Origin: VGMA01 sp964655475
GTDB lineage: Bacteria > Chlamydiota > Chlamydiia > Chlamydiales > VGMA01
Direction: 5' to 3'
NCBI GenBank assembly: GCA_964655475.1
Contig: CAZZMO010000001.1
Location: 186,001 to 250,000, forward strand
DNA: 64,000 nt
Part shown: positions 14,759 through 23,077 of the stretch, piece after piece
How positions within the stretch are numbered: the first letter of the stretch is position 1
Layout of the letters: every line of letters begins with the position of its first letter
Program-made: the position numbers and the translations under genes
The notes under the pieces: model-generated
The model's input: only the letters and a program-made list of their open reading frames with translations
Told to the model about the DNA's origin: nothing
Database searches by the model: none

Positions 14759-16921
14759 TCAATTGCCGCGTAGCATCTGTTGCAGTCCGGAATATCGGAG
14801 CTGTACTTCTTTGTTTTGGATGGCCAAGATGAGGGCTTTTTTTGTCCCTACGACGATCACGAGCTTTTTTCCTCTTGTGATCCCTGTATATAAGAGGTTT
14901 TTATAGAGGAGTTTGAAATGGCTCGTATGGACAGGGATGATGACACATGGACATTCACTTCCCTGATACTTATGGATGGACACAGCATAGGCGAGGACGA
15001 GCTCATCGATTTCTGCAGATTCATAAAGGGCTACTTTTTGATCAAATTCTACTTCGATTGTCTCCTCTTCAGGATCGATGTGGGTGATGCGGCCAATATC
15101 TCCATTAAAGACCATCTTGCTGTAGTTATTTCGAATCTGCATCACCTTATCCCCTTCTGCAAAGGAGCGCCCCATTCGATTTAAGTGTTCACTTTTCGGG
15201 TTGAGTGCTTGTTGGAGTATGGTGTTCAAGTTGTCAATGCCGATGACCCCTTTTCTCATAGGGGAGAGGACTTGAATGTCATCGAGAGGGTGAAAAGGTC
15301 CCATCGAGGGGACTTTGTATTGCTGCAATTCGAGGATCTTTTTAGCGATGAGTTCTGGAGCTTCCTCTTCGATGAAGTAAAAGTCACTTTTCTCTTCAAA
15401 TGTAGGGAGTTCTGGAAAGAAACCCCGGTTGATTTGGTGAGCATTGTGGACAATTCTCGAGCCAGCCCCTTGTCGAAAGATTTGGAACAATCGAGTCGTG
15501 GGGATCTGTTCAGAGAGGATGAAGTCTTTGAGGACATTGCCAGGGCCCACGCTCGGCAGCTGATCGATATCTCCAATGATGATCACGCGGCAGCCTGCAG
15601 GGATCGCTTTCAGAAGGCTATACATCAAAAATGTATCGATCATACTCGCCTCATCAATGATGATGAGCTCTGCTACAAGGGGATTGTCTCTCCCTTTTTT
15701 AAAACCTCCATTCTGGAAATCAAATTCGAGGAGGGAGTGAATAGTAAAGGCCTTTTTCTTCGTGATTTCTGTGAGCCTTTTTGCAGCTCTTCCTGTCGGT
15801 GCCATGAGGAGGATTTTCTCTGTAAGCTTTTCATGAATCCCGAGGATCGCTTTCGTGATCGTACTTTTCCCTGTTCCAGGTCCCCCTGTAATGATGTGCA
15901 TTGAGCTTTGTAGACTTTTGATGAGGGCTGTTTTTTGCTCTTTTGCAAGCTGGAGGTGGAGCTTATCTTGGATCCAAAGAAGAGCTTTCTCTTCCTGTAC
16001 TGTACGGATCTTACAAGGGGTCTCTTTAAGTCTTGCAAGCTCTCTTGCGATTCCACTCTCTCCGAGATAGAGCGCTTTGAGCCAAACAAAAAGTGATGGC
16101 TCTCCATCAATTAAGAGCTCTTTTCGTAAAATTCTCCCCTCCGTTTCTAAAGAGATGATCCCTTTATGGATGAGAGAGCGGTCCACTTCGAGGATAGCGC
16201 TCCCTTTTTCAATCAGATCATTTTCTGGATAACAGACGTGACCATCTTCAGAAAGCTCTTTCAGTACATACTCAAGACCTGCAACGATTCTCATCGGAGT
16301 GTCTTTTTGGAATCCTAGCTGCTCTGCAATTTTGTCCGCTGTTTTAAACCCCACACCAAAGAGATCTTTCGCCATGAGATAAGGATCTTTTTGCAATATC
16401 TCTACACTCTTTTCGCCGTATCTGCGGTAGATCTTCTGTGCGAGCGCAGTTCCCACATCGTGGGATTTTAAGAAGAGCATTACGTGGCGGATGCTTTTTT
16501 GTTCGTGGAAGCTCTTTTGAATCTTCGCAGCCCTCTTATCTCCGATGCCATCGACATCGGCAAGTCGATCTGGATAACGCTCAATCACTTCGAATGTTTC
16601 TGTTCCAAAGGCATCGACGATCCGTTTAGCATAAGTCTTTCCAATGCCACGGATCATCCCCGATTCGAGATATTTTTGGATCCCCTTCCGATCAGTTGGA
16701 CTCTCAAGAGTGTATGTTTGTACGGCAAACTGCCTGCCATGCTTGTTGTGGTGTTCCCATTTCCCTTCACAAGAGATCACTTCTCCAGGATGGATCGAGG
16801 TAAAAGAACCGACAAGGCAGATGGGATCTTGCAATTTCGCATTCTTCACCATCGCAACGGTGAAGCCATTCTCTTCATTTTTATAGATGATTTTTTCAAC
16901 GGTGGCGGTGAGCTGATCCAT
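14759..16921 (-). CDS. recD2: RecD2-type ATP-dependent DNA helicase
   Basis: The 720-residue SF1B helicase has the N-terminal OB-like and tandem helix-hairpin-helix region of RecD2 (RGIGKTYAKRIVDAFG near 91-106, DVDGIGDKRAAKI near 122-134), Walker A GGPGTGKST (346-354), the IIDEASMID Walker B motif, GDIDQLPSVGPG, and the C-terminal AYAVSIHKYQGSE and YTGITRGKK motifs. RecD2 works without RecBC, in repair and fork processing. The metG-recD order matches C. trachomatis, although here recD2 is on the opposite strand. It overlaps the upstream gene by 26 bases, so it is the last gene of a three-gene minus-strand unit. Confidence 0.93.
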   Translation of the reverse strand: MDQLTATVEKIIYKNEENGFTVAMVKNAKLQDPICLVGSFTSIHPGEVISCEGKWEHHNKHGRQFAVQTYTLESPTDRKGIQKYLESGMIRGIGKTYAKRIVDAFGTETFEVIERYPDRLADVDGIGDKRAAKIQKSFHEQKSIRHVMLFLKSHDVGTALAQKIYRRYGEKSVEILQKDPYLMAKDLFGVGFKTADKIAEQLGFQKDTPMRIVAGLEYVLKELSEDGHVCYPENDLIEKGSAILEVDRSLIHKGIISLETEGRILRKELLIDGEPSLFVWLKALYLGESGIARELARLKETPCKIRTVQEEKALLWIQDKLHLQLAKEQKTALIKSLQSSMHIITGGPGTGKSTITKAILGIHEKLTEKILLMAPTGRAAKRLTEITKKKAFTIHSLLEFDFQNGGFKKGRDNPLVAELIIIDEASMIDTFLMYSLLKAIPAGCRVIIIGDIDQLPSVGPGNVLKDFILSEQIPTTRLFQIFRQGAGSRIVHNAHQINRGFFPELPTFEEKSDFYFIEEEAPELIAKKILELQQYKVPSMGPFHPLDDIQVLSPMRKGVIGIDNLNTILQQALNPKSEHLNRMGRSFAEGDKVMQIRNNYSKMVFNGDIGRITHIDPEEETIEVEFDQKVALYESAEIDELVLAYAVSIHKYQGSECPCVIIPVHTSHFKLLYKNLLYTGITRGKKLVIVVGTKKALILAIQNKEVQLRYSGLQQMLRGN

Positions 16922-18323
16922 CGATCTTATCCTTCAGTGTGGTATAGAGGGTGGTGAATGGGAGAGAACCTTCGATCGTTTGTCTGATGAGATCTTGCTC
17001 GAATAGGAGGTGTCCTGGATGTTTTTTGATATAAGCTGCCCGTTTGACAAGCCCTTCGAGTATCGGATTAAAGCAATACTCTCTATTCAATAGTTCATAT
17101 AAAGATTGAATCTCTTGAGGAAGTGAAGGGTCATTGTATGCCTGACTCAATTCAACACCAAGGGCGAGCCAGCCTTCCACATCTGCATCCATCGCATCGG
17201 TAAGAAGGGAGAATAGGTGGTGGAGCCTTGGAGCCCGATCTCGAGCGAGCGCAACAAGGTCGTAGAGGAAGGGGAGGTTGTGCTTTGCAGGGTCATAGAA
17301 AAAAGGCTTTCCACAAGAGATCGCTTCCATGAGAGACTGATTTCCTCTGCAGCCGACGATCTCACTTGTTTTCATGAGATCTAAAAATTCCTCTCTCGGC
17401 ATGTCAGATTTATAGAAGATCTTGATCGTTTTCCCTTCATTTTGGATCGGGATGGGGCACACGGTTCCATCAGCATAGAACTCGATCACCTTGACTCCAT
17501 GTGTCTTTCCAAAAGATTTGATCGCTTCCAGATGGGTAAAGAGGTGTTCAAATTTTGGGACAAAAATCTCAACGACATCAGTCCCTTTTAACGCTGATAC
17601 AGCAGCTAAAAAGACCACAAAGCCCCTTTCTGTCGTGATGTATGAGAGGTAGCGCCCTTTAACAGTTGTTCGGGGAGTGGGGTCAAAATCTTCTGGGATC
17701 AATACCCCTTTTTCGAGGAAATGGAGCCCCATGGATCTCGCTTTCGTAAGGGGGTTGAAAGAAGGGGAGTCGATGAAGCCATATTCACCAATATGTTCCA
17801 CTTGAGACCTCGGACATTTCTTCTCTAATTCATCCCACTTCGGGTAAAAAGTAGGAGCTTGGATGATGAGATCGCTGGAAGACATTTTCTGAATGCACTC
17901 ATCCGTTTCTTCGTAATAGGTAAACACCTCATGGGCTAGGGCCCGAAACGAAGGAGGGCGTCTTTTTTCATGAAGGAGGCTGATCAAGTAGATTTCTGTG
18001 GAGGGGAAAAACTTGTTGATTTGCTGAGCAAACCGCTCTTCTAAACTCCAATCACCCACCCCATCTGCAATGACCCATGTAAAAAGGGTGATCTTATCGA
18101 GTGGAATATCGACCCCTCGATATAAAGAAAGGATCGCTCGGTCGATATAATGCCGTTTTAAAGAGGGGAGATCTTCGAATGGAGCCCTTCTGTGGATCTT
18201 CGGAACGGCATACAGAGGGACATCTAGTTCATAGAAAAGTTCAAGAGGAATCTCTTTTTTCAGCCTGGCAATAGGATCGGTCTGATCTTCATAAGCCTCT
18301 AGCTCTTCATAGAAATTACTCAT
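16896..18323 (-). CDS. GT-B-fold glycosyltransferase-like protein
   Basis: The 475-residue protein has no firm family match by eye. The C-terminal half contains DLMKTSEIVGCRGNQSLMEA followed by ISCGKPFFYD, which has the layout of the donor-binding half of GT-B glycosyltransferases (scan for a token, then SxxEAxxxGxP). The N-terminal half has TLFTWVIADGVGDWSLEERFAQQI. There is no signal peptide or membrane segment. It lies between a GH130-like gene (14-base overlap) and recD2 (26-base overlap), suggesting a carbohydrate-related pair. The ATG at 18323 is preferred to a TTG two codons upstream. Glycosyltransferase function is an inference. Confidence 0.55.
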   Translation of the reverse strand: MSNFYEELEAYEDQTDPIARLKKEIPLELFYELDVPLYAVPKIHRRAPFEDLPSLKRHYIDRAILSLYRGVDIPLDKITLFTWVIADGVGDWSLEERFAQQINKFFPSTEIYLISLLHEKRRPPSFRALAHEVFTYYEETDECIQKMSSSDLIIQAPTFYPKWDELEKKCPRSQVEHIGEYGFIDSPSFNPLTKARSMGLHFLEKGVLIPEDFDPTPRTTVKGRYLSYITTERGFVVFLAAVSALKGTDVVEIFVPKFEHLFTHLEAIKSFGKTHGVKVIEFYADGTVCPIPIQNEGKTIKIFYKSDMPREEFLDLMKTSEIVGCRGNQSLMEAISCGKPFFYDPAKHNLPFLYDLVALARDRAPRLHHLFSLLTDAMDADVEGWLALGVELSQAYNDPSLPQEIQSLYELLNREYCFNPILEGLVKRAAYIKKHPGHLLFEQDLIRQTIEGSLPFTTLYTTLKDKIDGSAHRHR

Positions 18324-19422
18324 AGTCAACCATAGAGGAGATCAGTTTTTTAACTGGGATTTGACAAATCTCAATCGTCTTATCTGCTTTTCCGAGTGCT
18401 ACATAGAGTTGATCCCCTTCGAGCACCATTCCCGTAGGGAATATGATTTTTCTTTGGTTATTTTCTGCATAGAAGGAGGGGAAAGCAAAAGGGCGTGGGC
18501 TGATCTTTTTCATCCTAAATGGGGGCTCTTTTTCAAAAAAATAGGCTCCCATCAAGTAAATAGGGCAGGCTCCTGGATTGAACTTCGTCGGCTCTGTAGG
18601 AAGATTCGAATGGAAGATCGAAAGAAATCCCCCCTCGATTTCAATCCCTGGCGTCCCCCCTCGGGGGTCTCCAAATCGCCAGTCGAGGGCGTCTTGATTT
18701 TTCAAAACCTCGGTACACGCGCCACTTTCCCTGTCGACGTGGAGTACCGTATAGGGAGAAAGTGTGTAGGTTACATAGAGCTCATCGTTATGGACAAATG
18801 GCGTCCAGTTTTTCTCCACTTCCCTCATCGATTCTGGATAGGTGAGGAGCCGAATGTCAGAAATTTCATACTTTCCCTTATTAGAAGAGAGCTTTCCAAT
18901 GTGGAGGCGCCGACAGACAGGACTTGATTCAGGTAGCCAGTAAGAAGTGGGAGGGTCCTCGGTCGGCATGTTGAAGATTATGTATAGCTCATCTTTGATC
19001 ACAAAAAAACGGGGATCGTGGGGGAAATAGACTTCAGGTGGTAAGGAAATTTTTTGTAAAGAGGAGGGGATTGGCTGGAATTCATTGTCGAGTTCCAATA
19101 GATGGAACGCCGACCTTCGACTGTCAAAGATCCGCCATTTTTTCGCGATGAACCACTTCCCTCCAGCATCTTGGCGAGTGATCAATAGATAACGCCCTCG
19201 ATATTTAATAAAGGCGGGGTTAAAAGCCATCGGTAGCTGACGGATCACTACCTTTGTGGAGCCTTCGATCAGCGAAAAATCGATCTCATTTACAATTTTC
19301 TCTGGCATGTCCACATGGGCAAACCATACCGGCGCTCGTTTATATAAAATAGATAAACAAACTGCCGGGACGACCAGCCAAAGAAGATGCCACTTATTCA
19401 CTCTCGTCATGGTAGGGGACAT
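18316..19422 (-). CDS. Membrane-anchored GH130-like five-bladed beta-propeller protein
   Basis: After an N-terminal hydrophobic segment (WHLLWLVVPAVCLSILY, probably an uncleaved anchor) the protein has propeller repeats with motifs of the GH130/COG2152 beta-mannoside phosphorylase family: FNPAFIKYRGRYLLITR, FPHDPRFFVIKDELYIIF, EKNWTPFVHNDELYVTY and DPRGGTPGIEIEGGFLSIFH. These enzymes phosphorolyse or transfer beta-mannosyl units; the exact substrate cannot be read from sequence. It overlaps the GT-like gene by several bases, so the two probably act on one glycan. The start codon is uncertain: ATG at 19422 or 19410, or TTG at 19431. Confidence 0.6.
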   Translation of the reverse strand: MSPTMTRVNKWHLLWLVVPAVCLSILYKRAPVWFAHVDMPEKIVNEIDFSLIEGSTKVVIRQLPMAFNPAFIKYRGRYLLITRQDAGGKWFIAKKWRIFDSRRSAFHLLELDNEFQPIPSSLQKISLPPEVYFPHDPRFFVIKDELYIIFNMPTEDPPTSYWLPESSPVCRRLHIGKLSSNKGKYEISDIRLLTYPESMREVEKNWTPFVHNDELYVTYTLSPYTVLHVDRESGACTEVLKNQDALDWRFGDPRGGTPGIEIEGGFLSIFHSNLPTEPTKFNPGACPIYLMGAYFFEKEPPFRMKKISPRPFAFPSFYAENNQRKIIFPTGMVLEGDQLYVALGKADKTIEICQIPVKKLISSMVDYE

Positions 19423-19491
19423 TATACACAAACTTGTTTTTTTTTGGGTTGTGCATAAAAAGATTCTCTAGTATTATTGCCACCAACTTAT

Positions 19492-19563
19492 TCCGGATTA
19501 GCTCAGTGGTAGAGCAGTAGACTGTTAATCTATTGGTCGTAGGTTCGAATCCTACATCCGGAG
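19492..19563 (+). tRNA. tRNA-Asn (GTT)
   Basis: A 72-base cloverleaf folds cleanly: acceptor TCCGGAT/ATCCGGA, D arm GCTC-AGTGGTA-GAGC, anticodon arm GTAGA-CTGTTAA-TCTAT with anticodon GTT, and T arm GTAGG-TTCGAAT-CCTAC. The discriminator is G and no CCA is encoded. A terminator follows at 19579. Confidence 0.97.
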
Positions 19564-19578
19564 TTCCGAGTTTACTCA

Positions 19579-19609
19579 AGCAGTTAAGGTCCTCCTTAGC
19601 TGCTTTTTT
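19579..19609 (+). terminator. Intrinsic terminator of tRNA-Asn
   Basis: AGCAGTTAAGG (19579-19589) pairs with CCTTAGCTGCT (19594-19604) with one G-T wobble, followed by TTTTT. It lies 15 bases after the tRNA. Confidence 0.85.
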
Positions 19610-19662
19610 ATCCCTTAAAATTCCCAATGTTCTACTAGTACTTGCACTAAGAGACTATTAAT

Positions 19663-19696
19663 GGGTTGCCTTGCGCGTTCGCGCGCAAGGCAACCC
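19663..19696. repeat. Extragenic palindromic repeat, simple hairpin form
   Basis: GGGTTGCCTTGCGCG (19663-19677) and its exact reverse complement (19682-19696) form a 15-bp perfect stem on a TTCG tetraloop. The outer arms, GGGTTGCCTTGC and GCGCAAGGCAACCC, are nearly identical to the arms of the cloverleaf element at 49782-49854, so both belong to one repeat family. Next to it, GCTTC-GAA-GAAGC near 19713-19725 makes a second small hairpin. There is no T-run, so a terminator role is less likely. Apart from this, nothing was recognised in 19610-19844. Confidence 0.75.
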
Positions 19697-19844
19697 CTCC
19701 TCTACCGCCAAAGCTTCGAAGAAGCGCGGCCAGCCTCATAAAGCAAAATGATAGGGTAACTTTTTCCTGTTTGTAGTAAGCAATACTCTTCAGTAAGGTT
19801 GTTGATCGTTGAATATTCGGCTCAACTAATGGCTATAATTTGCT

Positions 19845-20147
19845 TCATGTTAACCTTAAGTTTAAGCCTAAAGCAATCATCAGAGAAACAAGGGTATGCC
19901 ATTTTGGATTCCCTTTTTCTGAAAGTGTTTTATAGAGGCTTTCTCGTCCAATACCAGCTTTTTTGGCAAGATGTCCGATACCGCCCTGTGCTTCAGCAAC
20001 ATTGCGAATAGCTACGAGGAAAAGGTGTTGAGACTCTTCGTCTCCTTTGAGGCTTTCTTCTAAGGCAGCATTGAGATAAGCAACGGCTTCATCGTGATCT
20101 TTGAGTTTCTCTATAAGCCACTCATGATAGTTTTTATTTTTTGTCAT
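19845..20147 (-). CDS. HigA-type addiction module antidote protein without toxin
   Basis: The product reads as the family of putative addiction-module antidotes: YHEWLIEKLKDHDEAVAYLNAALEESLKG at the N-terminus and a helix-turn-helix with VAEAQGGIGHLAKKAGIGRESLYKTLSEKGNPKWHTL (about residues 50-85). Such antidotes normally follow a RelE-like killer gene. Here the upstream space is only about 80 bases to the divergent dehydratase gene, and no toxin remnant is seen on either side. The start at 20147 has AGAGG before it and matches the usual family N-terminus better than the ATG at 20174. It may act as an orphan regulator or anti-toxin. Confidence 0.8.
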   Translation of the reverse strand: MTKNKNYHEWLIEKLKDHDEAVAYLNAALEESLKGDEESQHLFLVAIRNVAEAQGGIGHLAKKAGIGRESLYKTLSEKGNPKWHTLVSLMIALGLNLRLT

Positions 20148-20225
20148 TGTTGCCTCTGCTTCTAAAATGACCAATATTTTTGAAACATCGTGGTGGGATT
20201 TTCAGTTTTTTGATAGGATAGGTAT

Positions 20226-21179
20226 ATGGAAATAGGCTTGCATCAGATTCATGAGGCGCGAAAGAGGATTGCCCCTTTTGTGAAAAAAACGCCCTTGATT
20301 CGTTGCTATGCTTTGGAAGAGTATCTCGATGCTTCTTTGAGAATTTTTCTCAAGTGTGATCATCTTCAACTCATGAATAGCTTTAAAGTGCGTGGGGCTT
20401 TTAATGTCCTTTTGCAGCTCAGCGCTGAGGAAAAGAGGCGAGGGGTTGTGACTAGATCATCTGGGAATTTTGCCTCGGCGCTCTCTTTTGCGTGTAGGCT
20501 ACTTGATGTCCCTGTGACCATCGTGATGCCTGAAGGTGTTCCCAAAGCGAAACTAGACTTAGTGAAGACGTTTTCTCCGACGATTCTCTTTGCATCTTCC
20601 CGTATCGAAGAGGAGAAGCTGGTGGAGAAAATCTCCGAGGAGAAGAGTCTCATCGCTCTTTCTCCATACAATCACCTCGATGTTATTGCAGGTCAAGGAA
20701 CAGCGGCTCTTGAAATTTTTGAAGAGCTCCCCTCTATTAATACCTTTTTCTGTCCATTAGGTGGTGGAGGCCTCCTTTCAGGAACTGCGATTGCATTCAA
20801 AGGGCTCAATCCAAAGATTCAAACGGTTGCTGTTGAGCCAAGCGGCGCTAATGACTATTTTCTCTCCCGTAGCGAGGGACACAAAGTACGTTTGAATCAA
20901 GTCAAGACAATTGCTGATGGTCTTGTAGCACCGACAGTCGGCGATATCAATTACCCTCTGTTGAATCAAACGGTTGATCACGTGATGACCGTTACCGACG
21001 AGGCGATCATCAAAGCTATGAGATTCCTATATGAAAAGGTAGGTCTCATCGTCGAACCCTCGGGAGCCGCCTCTATTGCTGCTTTAATGGCAAGGCAGGG
21101 TCTCCAAGGGGATACGGTCTGTTTCATCTCTGGGGGAAATATCCAGAGAGATCAATTTTTCAATCTGCTTTATAATTAG
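20226..21179 (+). CDS. PLP-dependent threonine/serine dehydratase or serine racemase
   Basis: The 317-residue fold-type II PLP enzyme has the NSFKVRGAFN motif with the Schiff-base lysine K54, the SSGNFASALSFA substrate loop (78-89), and the phosphate-binding GGGGLLSG (179-186). The C-terminal regulatory ACT domains of biosynthetic IlvA are absent, so it resembles catabolic TdcB or serine racemase (around 320 residues). Deamination of Thr or Ser to keto acids, or racemisation of Ser (relevant to chlamydial peptidoglycan D-amino acid supply), are both possible and cannot be separated by eye. It is divergent from the orphan antidote gene and 59 bases upstream of a Cys-rich gene. Confidence 0.88.
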   Translation: MEIGLHQIHEARKRIAPFVKKTPLIRCYALEEYLDASLRIFLKCDHLQLMNSFKVRGAFNVLLQLSAEEKRRGVVTRSSGNFASALSFACRLLDVPVTIVMPEGVPKAKLDLVKTFSPTILFASSRIEEEKLVEKISEEKSLIALSPYNHLDVIAGQGTAALEIFEELPSINTFFCPLGGGGLLSGTAIAFKGLNPKIQTVAVEPSGANDYFLSRSEGHKVRLNQVKTIADGLVAPTVGDINYPLLNQTVDHVMTVTDEAIIKAMRFLYEKVGLIVEPSGAASIAALMARQGLQGDTVCFISGGNIQRDQFFNLLYN

Positions 21180-21194
21180 ATTGTTACGGCGTAG

Positions 21195-21222
21195 TCTCTA
21201 GGAGGGGGATAGCATCTAGAGA
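21195..21222 (+). promoter_or_regulatory. Inverted repeat before the granulin-like Cys-rich gene
   Basis: TCTCTAG (21195-21201) and CTAGAGA (21216-21222) are exact inverted repeats 14 bases apart, ending 16 bases before the ATG. It spans the short gap after the dehydratase gene and could be an operator or a leader hairpin near the AGAGGGA ribosome-binding site. Confidence 0.3.
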
Positions 21223-21238
21223 TCTTATAGAGGGAATT

Positions 21239-21502
21239 ATGTCTAATAATCAATGTGGTGATAAGGTTTGTCCTGATGATCAAATCTGTTGTAGTACGGA
21301 GCTTAGTGTCTGTTGCTTCAAGGATGATTGTTTTGCTGGGGTTTGTTGCGTGGAGCCATCCATAAGAGATGGCAACAGTGATATGTGTCTAGATCCTGAT
21401 TGGGGGGATTTTAATGGGGAAAATTGCCCAGAGGGACAATATTGCTGTATCAAGGACAATGGTAATGATTACGGAATCGAAACTGCGTGTTGTAAGGATT
21501 AA
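21239..21502 (+). CDS. Small granulin-like cysteine-rich protein, 87 aa
   Basis: The 87-residue product contains 15 cysteines (17 percent), five of them pairs: 17-18, 25-26, 36-37, 69-70 and 84-85. The spacing CPDDQICC-6-CC repeats as CPEGQYCC...ACC, which resembles the stacked CC pattern of eukaryotic granulin/epithelin modules (CPxxxxCC...CC). It is acidic and has no signal peptide. An AGAGGGA site lies four bases before the ATG. Disulfide formation would need an oxidising location, so it is either exported without a Sec signal, binds metal, or is oxidised in the extracellular elementary body. The resemblance to granulin may be convergent. No function is assigned. Confidence 0.7.
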   Translation: MSNNQCGDKVCPDDQICCSTELSVCCFKDDCFAGVCCVEPSIRDGNSDMCLDPDWGDFNGENCPEGQYCCIKDNGNDYGIETACCKD

Positions 21503-21513
21503 TCCTCTTGCTT

Positions 21514-22731
21514 TCAGTTAGGGAGGAGAAGAAACTCTTGGAAGGGGGGGAAGGAGACGAAGTGGTTTTCAAAGCGCTTCGATTCTTTCATCTCTTCGCA
21601 AAGGGAAAAGAAGGCTTCTTTCCAGCCAGGTATTTGGGCAAATTCAGCGTAGATGGAGATGTCTAATTGGTTCCACAGGCGGACGAGTGTGTGGAGGTGT
21701 TTTTCGATGCCTGGAACGTCTTGAATGGTGTCCATTTGGGAGGGGATAAGGGTTTTGAGTAGGTGGATATTTGTTTTCATGGGAGAGAGTGAGACCCATC
21801 CGATTTGTGGCATGTGGACGAGATATTTTTTGGCATACTTTTTTAAAGCAGCGAAGGTTTCTTTGGAGTATACCATGGGGCTATGTTCGAGACTGCCGAT
21901 AGCGTAAAAGATGATCTCTTGTGGATTAAAGGTGCCCCCTTGTGCAGAGTGTACAAAAGAGATGAGGCGGTCCATTTTCTTTCTTTCCTCAATCGATAAG
22001 GGGTGATATTCCATGCTTCTAAATTTAGCTTTCATTCCTACCTGGCTCCAGATAAGGGTGGGGGGAATGTCTTCTTGGCTACATCGAATATCCATCAATT
22101 GACTATCGGAGATGTTGGATGTGTCGATGACGACGATAGCATGTTCATTTAAAAATGAGAGATCTCCAATATCTCCTAAAGTAGCGATGATGTTGCCTGC
22201 CTTAGCATAACTTTGGAGTAGTTCGAATTGGTGTTGATTTTGATGATAATGGACGGCTCTAAAAGAGGGAGAGGTTTGCCACTCTCGATCTCCACCGTAA
22301 TAAGCTGAGGCAAGGCTTTCGAAGTGTTTTAAATAAAATTTTTTAAGAAGCTCTGGAATGTCACTTGTCGTGATCCTGCCTTTGATTTCAAGTTGGCACG
22401 AGGGGTCGCTCGAGAGGTGGGCATAATCGGTAATATCTTCAGCTATTCTTAGTAATAAAATGTTAAAATGAGAAGCTCCGACGATCTGAGGGTTGATATC
22501 TCGGATGACAAGCCCTTTGCAAAGGCTCTGATTGCTAAAGAGAAGGTGGAAAAAGGCTCTTTGAAACCCAGTTACGACTGCAATCCCTTCTTGGTTCCAG
22601 GCTCTCTCTAGGTGTTTTTGTATATTTTGAGGGTTCCCCTCGTTTGGTTTTCTGAAGTCGCCGAATGGATTATTCTCCCACTCGCAAGATTTCCTGGTGG
22701 CGGACCCATAAATAAATTCAAGTGATTGCAT
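21514..22731 (-). CDS. Hypothetical protein, about 405 aa
   Basis: No family is recognised with confidence. The sequence GLVIRDINPQIVGASHFNILLLRIAED and later NIIATLGDIGDLSFLNEHAIVVIDTSNISD have alternating strand-helix character that recalls a Rossmann-like methyltransferase, but no clear SAM-binding GxGxG is present. There is no signal peptide. The ATG at 22731 has AAGGA five bases upstream and is preferred to the ATG at 22764. It converges with the Cys-rich gene at 21239-21502, with 11 bases between stops. Confidence 0.65.
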   Translation of the reverse strand: MQSLEFIYGSATRKSCEWENNPFGDFRKPNEGNPQNIQKHLERAWNQEGIAVVTGFQRAFFHLLFSNQSLCKGLVIRDINPQIVGASHFNILLLRIAEDITDYAHLSSDPSCQLEIKGRITTSDIPELLKKFYLKHFESLASAYYGGDREWQTSPSFRAVHYHQNQHQFELLQSYAKAGNIIATLGDIGDLSFLNEHAIVVIDTSNISDSQLMDIRCSQEDIPPTLIWSQVGMKAKFRSMEYHPLSIEERKKMDRLISFVHSAQGGTFNPQEIIFYAIGSLEHSPMVYSKETFAALKKYAKKYLVHMPQIGWVSLSPMKTNIHLLKTLIPSQMDTIQDVPGIEKHLHTLVRLWNQLDISIYAEFAQIPGWKEAFFSLCEEMKESKRFENHFVSFPPFQEFLLLPN

Positions 22732-22969
22732 GATTTCCTTAAAATTAATGAGATATAATAGCATTATTTATAATTAAAAACAATTAAATGATTCAGTAAA
22801 TTAAATAATACTAATTATGGTGTGAAATGGGGTAGGATTCGATTTTTTCTCTCAGGAGAAATTTATTTGGAAAAAAATAAGACATTCAGTAGAATTCTCG
22901 AGCGAAAGGTGATCGATGATGATCTACTGCGATGTGTGATTCATCTTCTGATCCTAAGATCTATTTTTT

Positions 22970-23057
22970 GTGAATGTCCCGATCCAAATGTCTCGGTGGA
23001 CTTCTGACCCGAGAGGCAAGACCCCATAGTGGATGCCGAAGTCAAAAGGGACTTCAC
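22970..23057 (+). ncRNA. Possible structured RNA or decayed element in the 346-bp gap
   Basis: In the gap between 22731 and 23078 no convincing gene is seen. Bases 22970-22980 (GTGAA-T-GTCCC) can pair with GGGACTTCAC (23048-23057), enclosing a hairpin TCTCGG/CCGAGA (22991-22996 with 23009-23014). An alternative local hairpin GAAGTC/GACTTC (23038-23043 with 23050-23055) is followed by CATTTTT. The mutually exclusive pairings could mark a regulatory RNA, a weak plus-strand terminator convergent to the autotransporter gene, or chance. Low confidence. Confidence 0.25.
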
Positions 23058-23077
23058 ATTTTTCCTCAAATCAATTC

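Noticed and set aside
15185..15904. A 239-codon plus-strand frame over recD2
   Set aside because: It is the antisense shadow of a conserved helicase gene with Walker and HhH motifs on the minus strand.
22822..23007. A 61-codon plus-strand frame in the gap before the autotransporter
   Set aside because: No ribosome-binding site, no recognisable sequence, and it runs into a self-complementary region; more likely chance.
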